This document shows, in pieces, positions 18,030-27,800 of a stretch of DNA of 64,000 nt. A program made the translations under genes and the position numbers. This stretch comes from Bradyrhizobium quebecense (GTDB lineage Bacteria > Pseudomonadota > Alphaproteobacteria > Rhizobiales > Xanthobacteraceae): the NCBI RefSeq assembly GCF_013373795.3, contig NZ_CP088022.1, forward strand, positions 4,402,001 through 4,466,000. Direction: 5' to 3'. Each line of letters starts with the position of its first letter. Position 1 is the stretch's first letter. Below the pieces are notes generated by a model. The model worked only from the letters and a program-made list of their open reading frames with translations. It was not told the DNA's origin and made no database searches.

Positions 18030-18752
18030 ATGAAGACCATCATCCTTCTCACCGGCGTCGCCAACCAGCAATTCGCGCTCACCGAGCTGTTGAAGGCGCA
18101 CAATCCGGCGCTGTCGTTCCGCTGCGCGGTGACGGCCGAGGACCTCGCGGCGATCGAACCCGAGGTGTTGTGCGAGGCCCGGCTGCTGGCGTTCACCACC
18201 AGCGTCATCGTGCCTGAAAGCATCCTGGCGGCGCTCGGCCATGGCGCCTACAATTTCCACCCGGGCCCACCGCAATATCCCGGCTGGGCGCCGGCACATT
18301 TCGCACTCTATGACGGTGCGCGCACGTTCGGCGCGACAGCCCATCTGATGGCCGCGCGGGTCGATTCCGGTCCGATCGTCGGGGTCGAGGCCTTCATCAT
18401 TCCTGACAAGATCAGCGTGCGCGGGCTCGAGCAAATTGCCTATGTGCGGCTTGCTTATCTGTTCTGGCGGATGTCGCGCGATCTCGCTCGCGATCCCTCG
18501 CCGCTGCAGGAACTGGAAATCGCCTGGTGCGGCATCAAGAGCACCCGCCAAATGTACCGCGACATGTGCGAGCTTCCCGCCGGCATCAGTGCCGGCGAAC
18601 TGGCTCGCCGAATCCGCGCCTTCCACGACGACTTCCGCGCTATCCCGCTAACCATCTCCGTGCACGGCATCCGCTTCCAGCTGGCGACGACCGCCATGCA
18701 GACACCCGAGGCACCGCAGGTGGCATCGCCGCCGCTCGCGGCGGCGTCATGA
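18030..18752 (+). CDS. Formyltransferase-family protein (putative sugar N-formyltransferase)
   Basis: 240-residue protein resembling the catalytic half of 10-formyltetrahydrofolate-dependent formyltransferases (ArnA, PurN, Fmt family). The catalytic triad is recognisable: Asn75 and His77 in GAYNFHPGPPQYPGWAP and Asp112 in ARVDSGPIV. AGAGAAGG precedes the ATG at 18030. Length and the absence of the tRNA-binding C-terminal domain argue against methionyl-tRNA formyltransferase. As third gene of the HAD/glycosyltransferase set, formylation of an amino sugar is the most natural guess, but the substrate is unknown. It converges with the cyclase gene, and a palindromic repeat lies between. Confidence 0.8.
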   Translation: MKTIILLTGVANQQFALTELLKAHNPALSFRCAVTAEDLAAIEPEVLCEARLLAFTTSVIVPESILAALGHGAYNFHPGPPQYPGWAPAHFALYDGARTFGATAHLMAARVDSGPIVGVEAFIIPDKISVRGLEQIAYVRLAYLFWRMSRDLARDPSPLQELEIAWCGIKSTRQMYRDMCELPAGISAGELARRIRAFHDDFRAIPLTISVHGIRFQLATTAMQTPEAPQVASPPLAAAS

Positions 18753-18782
18753 AGGGCGACGAGACCAGGTTGAAGCGTCATC

Positions 18783-18832
18783 GCGCTTGATCCTTTCGGA
18801 ACGCCGCTTCGCACTTCTCCGGGTCATGCTCT
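18783..18832. repeat. Degenerate copy of a palindromic dispersed repeat
   Basis: Contains CGCCGCTTCGCACTTCTCCG and GGTCATGCTC, recognisably the same family as the better-conserved copy at 47291-47339. It lies between the convergent formyltransferase and cyclase genes, a typical site for such elements. Confidence 0.6.
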
Positions 18833-21800
18833 AATGCCGCCAGGGTTCACCCTGTGGATCGGCAAGCATTCCGTTCAGGAGCGCTTCGGCCCGATGTAGC
18901 AGCGGCTTCGTTCCACTGCTCGATGCAATCGCAATTGCCGCGCGCAACTTGTGCAGAATGGAAGTCCTGTCGTTCTCATTAGACGCCGGCGATACCGCCG
19001 CCTCTCCGAACAACGCCTCGGCTTCCAGACCGGAAAAGCCCTGCTGCCGCGCGGTATTTCGCGCCTCTCGCAGCATGTTCAACGCGGCTGGCGCATCGCC
19101 GAGCCGGCTCAGAGCCAGTGCCAGATAGATCGAGGTACGCAGCACGATCGAGGTATAGCTCACCGACCTGGCTACCTCTCGGGCTTCGACGAGCGTAACC
19201 CGCGCGTCAGCGAGACGTCCCTGTTCCAGATAGGCAATACCAAGATGGCAGGTGATGACAGGCACGAAGAGGCGAATTCCATACTTTTGCGTAATGGCAA
19301 AAGCGTCCTCCAGGACCGCCGCTGCTTCGCCAGGATTGCCCCGACTGAGCGCCAGACAACCACCGCTATAGCCGGCGCCAACGCGATCAAATGGCCTGTT
19401 GCTCTCATTGGCGATTGCCGTCGCGCGCTGATGAAACTCGGCCCCCATATCAATCTCACCCAAGGTCGTGTGGGTCACGCTTTTCATCATGCAGCACAGC
19501 AGCTCCAGGGTTTTCGGCGTCGTCCCGGGCGGCGCGCTGGCATCCGGCCCGGACAGGCGGAGGCAAGCCTGTCCCAGCATTTGCTCCGCGTCACGATAGC
19601 GCCCGGCAATGAAATAGGCCTGGCCCAGGCTGTACTGAGCCAGGTTGAGCCAACCCGGATTGCCCCACTCTCCCGCCAGACGGGCAACCTCCTCGCCGGT
19701 TTCGATCGCCTCGACCGGGGTGCCGTAGAAGTTCTGCGCCCCCGACCTGACCGCCATCGCCGCGACCTTCCGCCCGATATCGTCGATCGCGTTGGCGCGC
19801 TCCTCCGCGTCTCTTCCGAGATCGAACCATTCGGCGACCTTGCCTGCGCTCATGAAGGCCGTGCGCGCCTCGATGCGAAGGTCGACCGCATCCGCTTCGC
19901 GCGAGCGAGCGAACGGCGTCTTGTCGAGCGCGGTCATCGCGATCTCAAAGTAGTTGGCTGCGTCGGCAAATGCCGATCGTGCCAGGCTCTTCCGCGCGGC
20001 AGTTCTGCCGTAGCTGAAAGCTTTCTGCCAGTCCTTCGCTCGCATTGCGTGATAGCAGAGCCTGCTGGGTTCATCATGCGAGCTTCCATTGCCCTCCAAC
20101 GTCGCAAGAATGCGTGCGTGGACGCCTTCACGTACTTTTTCGACCATCGAGTCGTAGATGACCTGGCGGACCATTTCGTGCGGAAACTCGAGCACTCGAT
20201 CCGGCTCGATATCGATCTTCACCAGAAACTCCGAGCGGTCGAGAACCGCCAGGCAGCGCTGCAGCACGGGCTCAGGGAGACCGGACGCCTCGCGCAAGAT
20301 AACTTCCGTCGAGCGTGGGCCTAGCGCTGCCGCGATCTGCAACAGGGAGCGCTCCTCCCTCGATACCCGATCCAGACGCGCTGCGATGACTCCCTGGATA
20401 CTGCTCGGGATACCAAGCTCGCCGACCGGACGCGCCAGCGCCAGATCGCCCCAATGCCCCCGCAGAATCCCGCTGTCCTTGAGGCCCCGGCAGACCTCTT
20501 CAATGAAGAGTGGCACGCTGGCCGTATGAAGCACGACGCGGCTCTTCAGATCGGCCATGTTCGCGGACCGCCCCAAGATATCGTCCAGCATTTCCCGTCC
20601 GGCATCCTCGGCGAGCGACCGCAACGCGGCGATCTCGGCGTTGCAGCGCGCGATCCAGTCCGGAATGCCGTTGGGTCTGCTGGTCAACAACACCAGAAGG
20701 CTAGGTATCTGCAGCGACGCGAGCGCAGCGACAACGGCCTCGCTGGCGCGATCGATCCAGTGCAGATCCTCGACGAGGATCACCGTGCGCTGGCGGGCGA
20801 CCAGGCTCTCGAGAATCGCGCAGCTCGCGTCGCTGATCGCGCGGCCGCGCGCGTGTGGCTCCAGCTCGCCCCACTCTGGATCCGATATCGGACGATCCAG
20901 CACCGCATTGATGGCGGAACGCGCTATCCCGGTCAGAGTCGTCGGAGGCTCGGTCCGGATATCGGCGTCCGCCGCAGTCCCTTCGAGCATCGACAGCATG
21001 AGCGCCTTCAGCGCGCTGAACGGTGCACCTTGAAGATTCGGACTGCACTCTGCGTGGACCGGACGCCAGCCCTCGCGCTTGAGCTCGTCGACAAACTCGT
21101 GCACGAGCCGCGACTTTCCGATGCCAGGATCGCCAATCAAGAGCGCCGTCTGCCGGCTCGCCCCGGCATTTTGAGCCAGCTGCCTGAGCAACCCGGTCTC
21201 GTCCACGCGGTTGACAAACCGTGCAACGCTTCGCGCCCTGCGTACCCGCCAACTGGAGACATTGGTTGCGCCGGTCACACGGTAGATCGGCACAGGCTCG
21301 CTGAACCCTTTGAGTCGTTTGCGACCCAAATAGTCGAACTGGACATTGCCATCGGCGAGATGCTGACAAGCCTCGGACGCGTAGATCTGATTCGGTCCGG
21401 CGACCGCTTCGAGGCGCGCCGCAAGATGCTGCGCTGCTCCTCCGATCTCATAGACCTTGGAATATTCGCTGGCGACCATGTAGGTCACCACGCGCCCCGA
21501 ATGGAGCCCCACCCGAACCTGGAGCGCCGGATCGCCCAAGCCCCCGATACGTCGGACGAGTTCGATCGCAGCATGGCAAGCAAGCGGCGCGTGGTTGTCG
21601 TCAGCAATCGGGGCGCCAAATACCGCGGCGAGCCCATCCCCCAATTCCTTGCTGACGATGCCGCCGAACTGGCGCACTGCGCCGCGCATGGCGGCCAGGG
21701 CCGGCTCCAGGCGGGAGACCGCCTCTTCCGGATCCAGGTCCGCTACGAGCCCCGTGGAATCGACCACGTCGGCGCGAAGGATGGTTACAAATCGCTGTTC

Positions 21801-21929
21801 ACTGTCGGGATCGAGGCGCTTTGCTACGGCGGCACCGCATTGGGCGCACCAATTGTCGTCCGCTCCGATCGTCGATTGGCATGCAAAGCAAAGCATTCCT
21901 GCTCTCAAAGGCTGCTGCGGTCTCGCCAA
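18831..21929 (-). CDS. Class III adenylate/guanylate cyclase with AAA-type ATPase and TPR-like repeats
   Basis: 1032-residue cytoplasmic signalling protein. Order: an N-terminal zinc ribbon (Cys14, Cys17, Cys28, Cys31); a class III cyclase domain (about 45-220) with metal Asp54 and Asp98 and Lys94; an ATPase domain with Walker A GDPGIGKS at 266-273 and a Walker B-like VILVEDLHWID; and a long C-terminal helical repeat region from about 600. In the cyclase the transition-state Asn is replaced by His168 (AQHLAARLE) while Arg172 remains; I have seen the same His in other cyclase-ATPase fusions, so activity is plausible but not assured. The start may instead be Met12. A 259-base divergent region separates it from the unknown gene at 22189. 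Confidence 0.9.
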   Translation of the reverse strand: MARPQQPLRAGMLCFACQSTIGADDNWCAQCGAAVAKRLDPDSEQRFVTILRADVVDSTGLVADLDPEEAVSRLEPALAAMRGAVRQFGGIVSKELGDGLAAVFGAPIADDNHAPLACHAAIELVRRIGGLGDPALQVRVGLHSGRVVTYMVASEYSKVYEIGGAAQHLAARLEAVAGPNQIYASEACQHLADGNVQFDYLGRKRLKGFSEPVPIYRVTGATNVSSWRVRRARSVARFVNRVDETGLLRQLAQNAGASRQTALLIGDPGIGKSRLVHEFVDELKREGWRPVHAECSPNLQGAPFSALKALMLSMLEGTAADADIRTEPPTTLTGIARSAINAVLDRPISDPEWGELEPHARGRAISDASCAILESLVARQRTVILVEDLHWIDRASEAVVAALASLQIPSLLVLLTSRPNGIPDWIARCNAEIAALRSLAEDAGREMLDDILGRSANMADLKSRVVLHTASVPLFIEEVCRGLKDSGILRGHWGDLALARPVGELGIPSSIQGVIAARLDRVSREERSLLQIAAALGPRSTEVILREASGLPEPVLQRCLAVLDRSEFLVKIDIEPDRVLEFPHEMVRQVIYDSMVEKVREGVHARILATLEGNGSSHDEPSRLCYHAMRAKDWQKAFSYGRTAARKSLARSAFADAANYFEIAMTALDKTPFARSREADAVDLRIEARTAFMSAGKVAEWFDLGRDAEERANAIDDIGRKVAAMAVRSGAQNFYGTPVEAIETGEEVARLAGEWGNPGWLNLAQYSLGQAYFIAGRYRDAEQMLGQACLRLSGPDASAPPGTTPKTLELLCCMMKSVTHTTLGEIDMGAEFHQRATAIANESNRPFDRVGAGYSGGCLALSRGNPGEAAAVLEDAFAITQKYGIRLFVPVITCHLGIAYLEQGRLADARVTLVEAREVARSVSYTSIVLRTSIYLALALSRLGDAPAALNMLREARNTARQQGFSGLEAEALFGEAAVSPASNENDRTSILHKLRAAIAIASSSGTKPLLHRAEALLNGMLADPQGEPWRH

Positions 21930-22188
21930 CTCAGCATCCCGGTGAGCAGCTTAGAGTAGAGATTACCCATCGGGACATGCTTATCAATCCGGACGTGCTG
22001 TCCGTCTGCATCCGCGCCAACCCGAGAGGTTGCTAAACTGGACGAGATACAGTCTTGAGTGGTAGGTCGAGGCGCGAGAAATCAGACGGCGCAACTCGAG
22101 CCGTACGACCGATTTCGTTCGACGTCCCCGCGTTGCACAATTTATGTATAGCCAGAGCAAGCCAAAGTTGTAATGAAAGGGAAATCCT

Positions 22189-22677
22189 ATGGGCGGAAGA
22201 GTATACAATAACCAGCAATTCAAAGATCATATCAACGCGCATTACTATCCTTTGCAGAACATGGTCAAGAGCGTCGCTATACTTAAGGCGTCGGATCTTA
22301 TCGACATCGAGACGCTGGAATATGGCCAATACCAGCCGATCCTGTCGCCCAGGCACCAGTGGCCGGGCGGGAGCGGCAAGCTGTGGCAAAAGGAGATGGG
22401 CAAGGCGCGCCTGGACCTCGCCACTCAAGCGAGCACCGCAGCCCTCTCCAAGGACGAGGCCGGCGTCGTACCGCTGACGAAATGCGCGCTGCTGGATGCC
22501 GCCGTCCGCAAATGCTTCAACTCCGAACCGCCGATCCCGATGAAGATCGACGTGAAAGAGAAAGACAAGAATGCGCCGAATGCCGATCGGCACGACATTC
22601 TGCTGACCTGGGAACACGCCAACGGAGACAATCAGCCGCCAACGCTGCTGCTGCTGACGATGGTCTGCCCGGCCTGA
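22189..22677 (+). CDS. Hypothetical protein
   Basis: 162-residue soluble protein starting at an ATG preceded by AAGGGAAA. It has an aromatic N-terminus (RVYNNQQFKDHINAHYYPLQ), a middle with SPRHQWPGGSGKLWQKEMGK, and a C-terminal beta-like part ending in PPTLLLLTMVCPA. There is no signal peptide, membrane segment or recognised domain. It is divergent from the cyclase/ATPase gene and could share its promoter region. I do not recognise the family. Confidence 0.65.
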   Translation: MGGRVYNNQQFKDHINAHYYPLQNMVKSVAILKASDLIDIETLEYGQYQPILSPRHQWPGGSGKLWQKEMGKARLDLATQASTAALSKDEAGVVPLTKCALLDAAVRKCFNSEPPIPMKIDVKEKDKNAPNADRHDILLTWEHANGDNQPPTLLLLTMVCPA

Positions 22678-22782
22678 TCCCCGATCGCAGGCGGCACTTT
22701 CCGCACGACGGTATTGCGCCCGCGCGGCTGCCTGATGGCAGCCGCATCAACCTTGGCGCGCCGGCGATGCCGTGGGGATGAT

Positions 22783-22971
22783 CTATGACGCCGGGCGGCG
22801 CTGTTGCAACAGCGCCCTCACCGCACGCTCCGCGGCGCGAGCGGAGCCGAAATAGCCGCCATCGAGGCCATCAAAGGCGCGATCCGAGGAGAAGAAGCAG
22901 AAGCCTCTGGCGTCGCTGACAACGATACCCACGGTTCGATCCGATACTTCGATGACGTAAGCTTGGGACAT
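22783..22971 (-). CDS. Small hypothetical protein (rhizobial family)
   Basis: 62 residues: a beta-rich start (MSQAYVIEVSDRTVGIVV), a central RGFCFFSSDRAFDGLDGGYF and a helical tail with SARAAERAVRALLQQ. The alternating pattern and the F-FFSS-RAF-L motif match small proteins I recognise from Bradyrhizobium genomes, with no assigned function. No strong ribosome site is visible before the ATG. It stands alone between the unknown gene at 22189 and the transporter. Confidence 0.6.
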   Translation of the reverse strand: MSQAYVIEVSDRTVGIVVSDARGFCFFSSDRAFDGLDGGYFGSARAAERAVRALLQQRRPAS

Positions 22972-23344
22972 GCGTGCTCGATCGCCGGAAGATGGCGCTC
23001 CTGTCTGATTGTCGGGTGCTTGGGATTTTTCTTAAGCGATCAACAACAGACGCCGGTCGCCGCCGAGACGCAGCGATGCGACATGCGGCTTCGCATGTCG
23101 CACATCAAGCTGCGGTGGTGATGTCTCATGGCGGCGGCCTTGAACAACGCGGGATATCGCGCATCAATATCCGGTCGAACCGCGCGGCGGTCAATGAAAT
23201 GACCGACCAAAGATCACCGCCCGGCGCGATGCCTCATTCGCGCCGGCCTGGAAAACAGCACAGTTTTGGTAATGACGGTTGCGATCCACCGAATTGGCCG
23301 ACCTTGGCCGGGCACCATGCGTCCTGGTGGCCGGCCGCGATCGC
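22972..23344. other. Gene-free interval
   Basis: About 370 bases between the small hypothetical gene and the AtoE-like transporter stop. No convincing reading frame, tRNA or hairpin with a U tract was found. Confidence 0.4.
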
Positions 23345-24802
23345 TCAGGGCAGGATCGGCGGGCGATAGGTGAAGGTCGCCATCAGGATCGCGGCCAGCA
23401 GCATCACGATCGGGAAGTGGATGAAGAATTGCACCGACGTATAACCGATCAGATCCTTCGACTTCAGGCCGAGGATGCCAAGCAGCGGCAGCATCCAGAA
23501 CGGGTTGATGAAGTTCGGCAGCGTCTCGGCGATGTTGTAGACCATCACCGTCCAGCCCAGATGCGCGCCGATATCGTTGGCCGCCTTCATGATGTAGGGC
23601 GCCTCGATGATCCACTTTCCGCCGGCCGACGGCACGAAGAAGCCGAGCAGCGCCGAATAGATTCCGACCAGGAATGAGAACACAGTGGAATTGCCGGAGG
23701 CGCCGACGAACCAGTGCGCAATCGTGTCCGACAACGTCGCGCCGCTGCCGTTCGGCACCTTGGTCAGGATCTGCGCGATACCGGCGTAGAACGGAAACTG
23801 CAGCAGTACGCCGGAGACACTCGGCATCGCTTTCGAGAAGGACTCGATCAGGCTGCGCGGCCGCCAGTGCAGCACGATGCCGAGAATGAGAAAGACGAAA
23901 TTGTAGGTGTTGAGCCCCGACAGCGTGATCAGCGGATTGCCCGACTGGAACGTCTGCCACAGCCAGCCGGCGGCAAGCAGGGCGATCAGGATCGTCAGCA
24001 GCGGACTGAATTCCAGCCAGTCGCCCGGACGAGCCGGCTTCCTGGCCTCGATGCGATCGTCGCCGAGCGCAACGCCGAGATCTTCCGCCGTCTTCGCCTG
24101 CTCGGGTGCCGGGGTCGTGAAATAGCAGATCGCCGCCGACACGACGCTCACCATCGCGACGGTGACCATGTTCTGCCAGGTCAGAATGGTTTCCGAGAAG
24201 CCGATCACGCCGGTGATCGGCAAAAGCGATGCCGGAATGCTGCCGGTATTGGCCTGGAGCTGCGCGGCGGACGACGTGATGCCGAGGGTGAAGCCGCAAC
24301 CGAGCCCGAGATAGCCGGCGGCGCCGGCCGCGCGATAATCGAGCCGGATATCCGTGCGCCGCGCAATCTCCCGCACCAGCAGGCCGGAAAAGATCAGGCT
24401 CAGGCCCCAGTTCAGCAGCGAGAGGAAGATGCTGAGCATCCCGACAAAGACCACCGCGCCGCGCCCGGTCTTCGGCACGCTCGCGAGCCGCGCCAGCACG
24501 GCGGCGACCGGCGGCGACATCGCCACGACATAACCGCCGATCGCAACCAGGGCCATCTGCATCGTGAAGGGAATCAGATTCCAGAACCCGTCGCCGAACG
24601 CGCGGCTGACGGCGAGCGGCGAGCCGCCATGCAGGATTGCGCCTGCGGCGACCGCGATCACGGCGATCAGGACGAAGACATACGCATCCGGAAACCAGCG
24701 CTCCGCGAACGCCACCAGGGCCTGCGAAAATCGCGCCATGATGTTATCAGCGACAGGTTTTCGCAGGCTCACGGTTTGGTCGTGCGTTGCATTCGTCATC
24801 AA
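23345..24802 (-). CDS. Short-chain fatty acid transporter family protein (AtoE-like)
   Basis: 485-residue inner-membrane protein with about twelve hydrophobic segments, for example YVFVLIAVIAVAAGAILHGG and GRGAVVFVGMLSIFLSLLNW. It matches the AtoE/TIGR00366 family in length and in motifs such as NWGLSLIFSGLLVREIARR, GFFVPSAGGKWIIEAPYIM and NIAETLPNFINPFWMLPLLG. These proteins are thought to import short-chain fatty acids such as acetoacetate or butyrate. It follows the fused molybdoenzyme gene on the same strand by about 50 bases and probably shares its transcript and the control of the divergent GntR regulator. The preferred substrate cannot be read from sequence. Confidence 0.88.
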   Translation of the reverse strand: MMTNATHDQTVSLRKPVADNIMARFSQALVAFAERWFPDAYVFVLIAVIAVAAGAILHGGSPLAVSRAFGDGFWNLIPFTMQMALVAIGGYVVAMSPPVAAVLARLASVPKTGRGAVVFVGMLSIFLSLLNWGLSLIFSGLLVREIARRTDIRLDYRAAGAAGYLGLGCGFTLGITSSAAQLQANTGSIPASLLPITGVIGFSETILTWQNMVTVAMVSVVSAAICYFTTPAPEQAKTAEDLGVALGDDRIEARKPARPGDWLEFSPLLTILIALLAAGWLWQTFQSGNPLITLSGLNTYNFVFLILGIVLHWRPRSLIESFSKAMPSVSGVLLQFPFYAGIAQILTKVPNGSGATLSDTIAHWFVGASGNSTVFSFLVGIYSALLGFFVPSAGGKWIIEAPYIMKAANDIGAHLGWTVMVYNIAETLPNFINPFWMLPLLGILGLKSKDLIGYTSVQFFIHFPIVMLLAAILMATFTYRPPILP

Positions 24803-24849
24803 TCTGATCCCCTTCCGGTGATGCGGTTAGCCTTCAATGGTGTTGGTCA

Positions 24850-27800
24850 TCAAAGCGCGAGCGTGAGGTCGGTGAGCGGCACGGCCTGGCAGGCGAGGCA
24901 CTGCCCCTCGCTCCCGTCGACCGGGCCGAGATGAGTGAATTCCCCATCGACCACCTCGACCGCGCAGCTTTCGCATTGCCCGACACGGCAGCCGCTCGGT
25001 AGCGCGACGCCCGCCGCACTTGCGGCGTCGAGCAGCGTCCCCTGCTCCGGTCCCCAGGAAAAGCTCTGCTTGCTGTTAGCGAGCCGGATGGTTCGCGGCG
25101 CAAGGTCGCTCGGCACCGACGGCGGCGAGACGAAGCTTTCGGCGAAGATGTCGAACCGCGGGATACCGAGCGCCACTGCAGCCTCGATCTGCGCCGCGAC
25201 GAAATCCGGCGAGCCGCAGATGTAGACCAGCGGCCGGCGCGCCAAGAGCGGCTTGACCTGTTCGAGATCGAGCCGCCCCTTGCGCAACGACCGCGCGTCG
25301 ACCGAATCCTGCGCGAGCGGTACCGAATAGAACGTCACCCGCATTAGCCCCGGCGTGCTGGCTTCCAGCTCTACCAGTCGCTGCGCGAACGGATGCTCGC
25401 GGCTGCTGCGGCAGCCGTGGAGCAGCAGGACGTCGGCGACGCGATCTTGTGGCGCTGTGTGTTGCAGCGTCTCGAGATGGCTGATGAACGGCGTGATGCC
25501 GATGCCGGCAGCGAGGAAGACCAGCGGCCGCGGTCCCTTCAATGGCGGCGTGAAGATGCCGCCCGGCGGCTCCAGCAGAACCTGGTCTCCAACGGCAAGA
25601 CCATGCAGACGATCCGGCATGAAGAACGGCGCATCGCCGCTCCGCGCCTCATTGAAGAATCGCCCCTTCACCGCGATCGACAGCGCGTCCGGCAAATCGC
25701 CCGATCCGGTCAGCGAGTAGGCACGCGCCTCGGTCGCGCCGGGCAACGCGGTCATCACGTGTTGCCCCGGCAGGAAGTCGGGCAGCGGACCACCGTCAAG
25801 CGGCTGCAGGCTGAGGGTGATGACGTTATCGGCCTCGGCCCTGCGCTCGCCAACCACGAACCGCCGCTGGCCGCTCCAGACGCCGCGGCTGGCCACGCCG
25901 TCGCGCCTGATATCGCAGACGATCGCACGCAGCGGGACGGAGCCGCTGACCGGGTCGCGCGCATCGTCGTGCAGCACCGCGTTGATGTTGCGCGTGAGGG
26001 GGCCTGCCGCAGCCGAGCGATCGCGACCGAGCGGCGGACAATCCTCCCACCAGCCGAACTCGGCGACGACGACCCGCGCGTCGAGTGCCGCATTGAGGCG
26101 CACCTTCAGGCGCACGGCACCGCCTTGCGTTTCCACCATGGCCCAGTCGCCCTCTACCAATCCGCGCCGCTCGGCGAGCTGCGGGCTGATCTCGACGGCC
26201 GGATCGGGCGACTTTCGCCGCAGCGAGGCGACATGCCGCCAGGAGGAGTGAATGAACCAACCGCTCTTGGCGGTGGAGAGCACGAGCGGAAAGCGTTCGT
26301 CTGCCGCTGTCGTGAGCGGGCTGCCGACCGGTTCGACATGATCGGGCAACGGGTCATGCCCGTGTCCCAGCATCAGCTCCGAATAGATCTCAACACGGCG
26401 CGTCGGCGTCGCAAAGCCCGCCGCCGTTCCGTCCTCGCGCGTGACGGCGTATTTTTCATTGCGGAAGACCTGCGGGAAGCGACGTCCTTCCGGATGTTCG
26501 CGCAGATCCTCGACACCAATGCCGAGCGGCGCCAGCTGATAATTCCAGCCGGCCTTGATGTCTCCGCCGAAGAACAAGCTCCCCATGCCGAGCTTGAGCG
26601 CGAGCGCGGCGGCGATCTCGTAGTCGGCCTTCACTTCACCGATCGGCTCGACCATGCGCGGGCGAAACTGCACGGTCTCGACGGCTTGCTGCGTGATCTC
26701 GAACCCGATCTTGAGCGCGTCGCGCTCCCACGGCGTGCTGGCCGGCAGGACGAAGTCGGCGCTTTCCGCGGTCGGGTTCATGAACATGTCGATATGAACC
26801 TGGAATTCCAGCGCCTTCAGCGCCGCACGGTTGCGCTCGGTATGGCCCTGCGAGACGACGAAGTTGGTGCCGAAGGCGACCAGCGCGCGCACGCGGTAAG
26901 GTTCGCCCTCGAGCACGGCGCGGCTGAAATCGCGCGCCGTGATCCAGCCCTTCGCCGGCGGGCCGAGCGGCAGTTCGGCAAGGCCCAGCGCCTTGGCCTG
27001 CTGCTCCGGCGAAAGGATGTTGTAGTCGTTGAGAGGACGTGTCGGCGGCGGGACCGGCCAGCGGTTGCCGCCGGGCCGATCGCACGCGCCGGTCAGCGCA
27101 TAGAGCGACGCGATCGCGCGCTCGATCGCGGTGGCGTTGGTGTGCTGACCGACGCCGGTCCAGGAATGATAGGCGAGCCGTGGCCGGGCGGCGAGCAGCG
27201 CATTGAATGCGTCGATATCCTCGACGCGCAACCAGGTCAGTTCCGCCACGCGCGCCGGCGTATAGGGCGCGGCGCGCTCGGCCAGCAATTCGAACGCGGT
27301 TGCCGCCGAAATCATCCGGCCGTCGCGCGCACGGATCGACAGCGCACCGCGAAGCTGGCCGCCGCGCTCCGGCGCGTATCGGGTGTCGCAAGCCACCGGC
27401 GAGCCCAGCGCATCGAGACGAACGAAAGCCTCAGGCGCGCCATCGGGCCACAACGCGTCGGCGCGCAGGAAGCGCCCGGTCGCACGATCGACCAGCAGCG
27501 ATCCGTTGGTCCATTGGTCGACGAAATCCGCATCGAAGCTGTCGGTCGCGATGAGATGACGGATCGCGCCCATCGCAAGTGCGCCATCGGCGCCGGGGCG
27601 AATGCGCAACCAGAGATCGGCCTGCTGACCCGATCCGTTCGGTTTGGGATCGACGACGACGACCTTTGCGCCGCGCCGCCGCGCGTCAGCGATCCGCGTC
27701 GCCTGGGCGAGCCAGGTGCGCGCGGGATTGTGGCCCCACAGGATGATCGCATCGGCATTGTCGTAATCGGGAAAGCCGATGCCGCGACCAAAGGTCAGCG

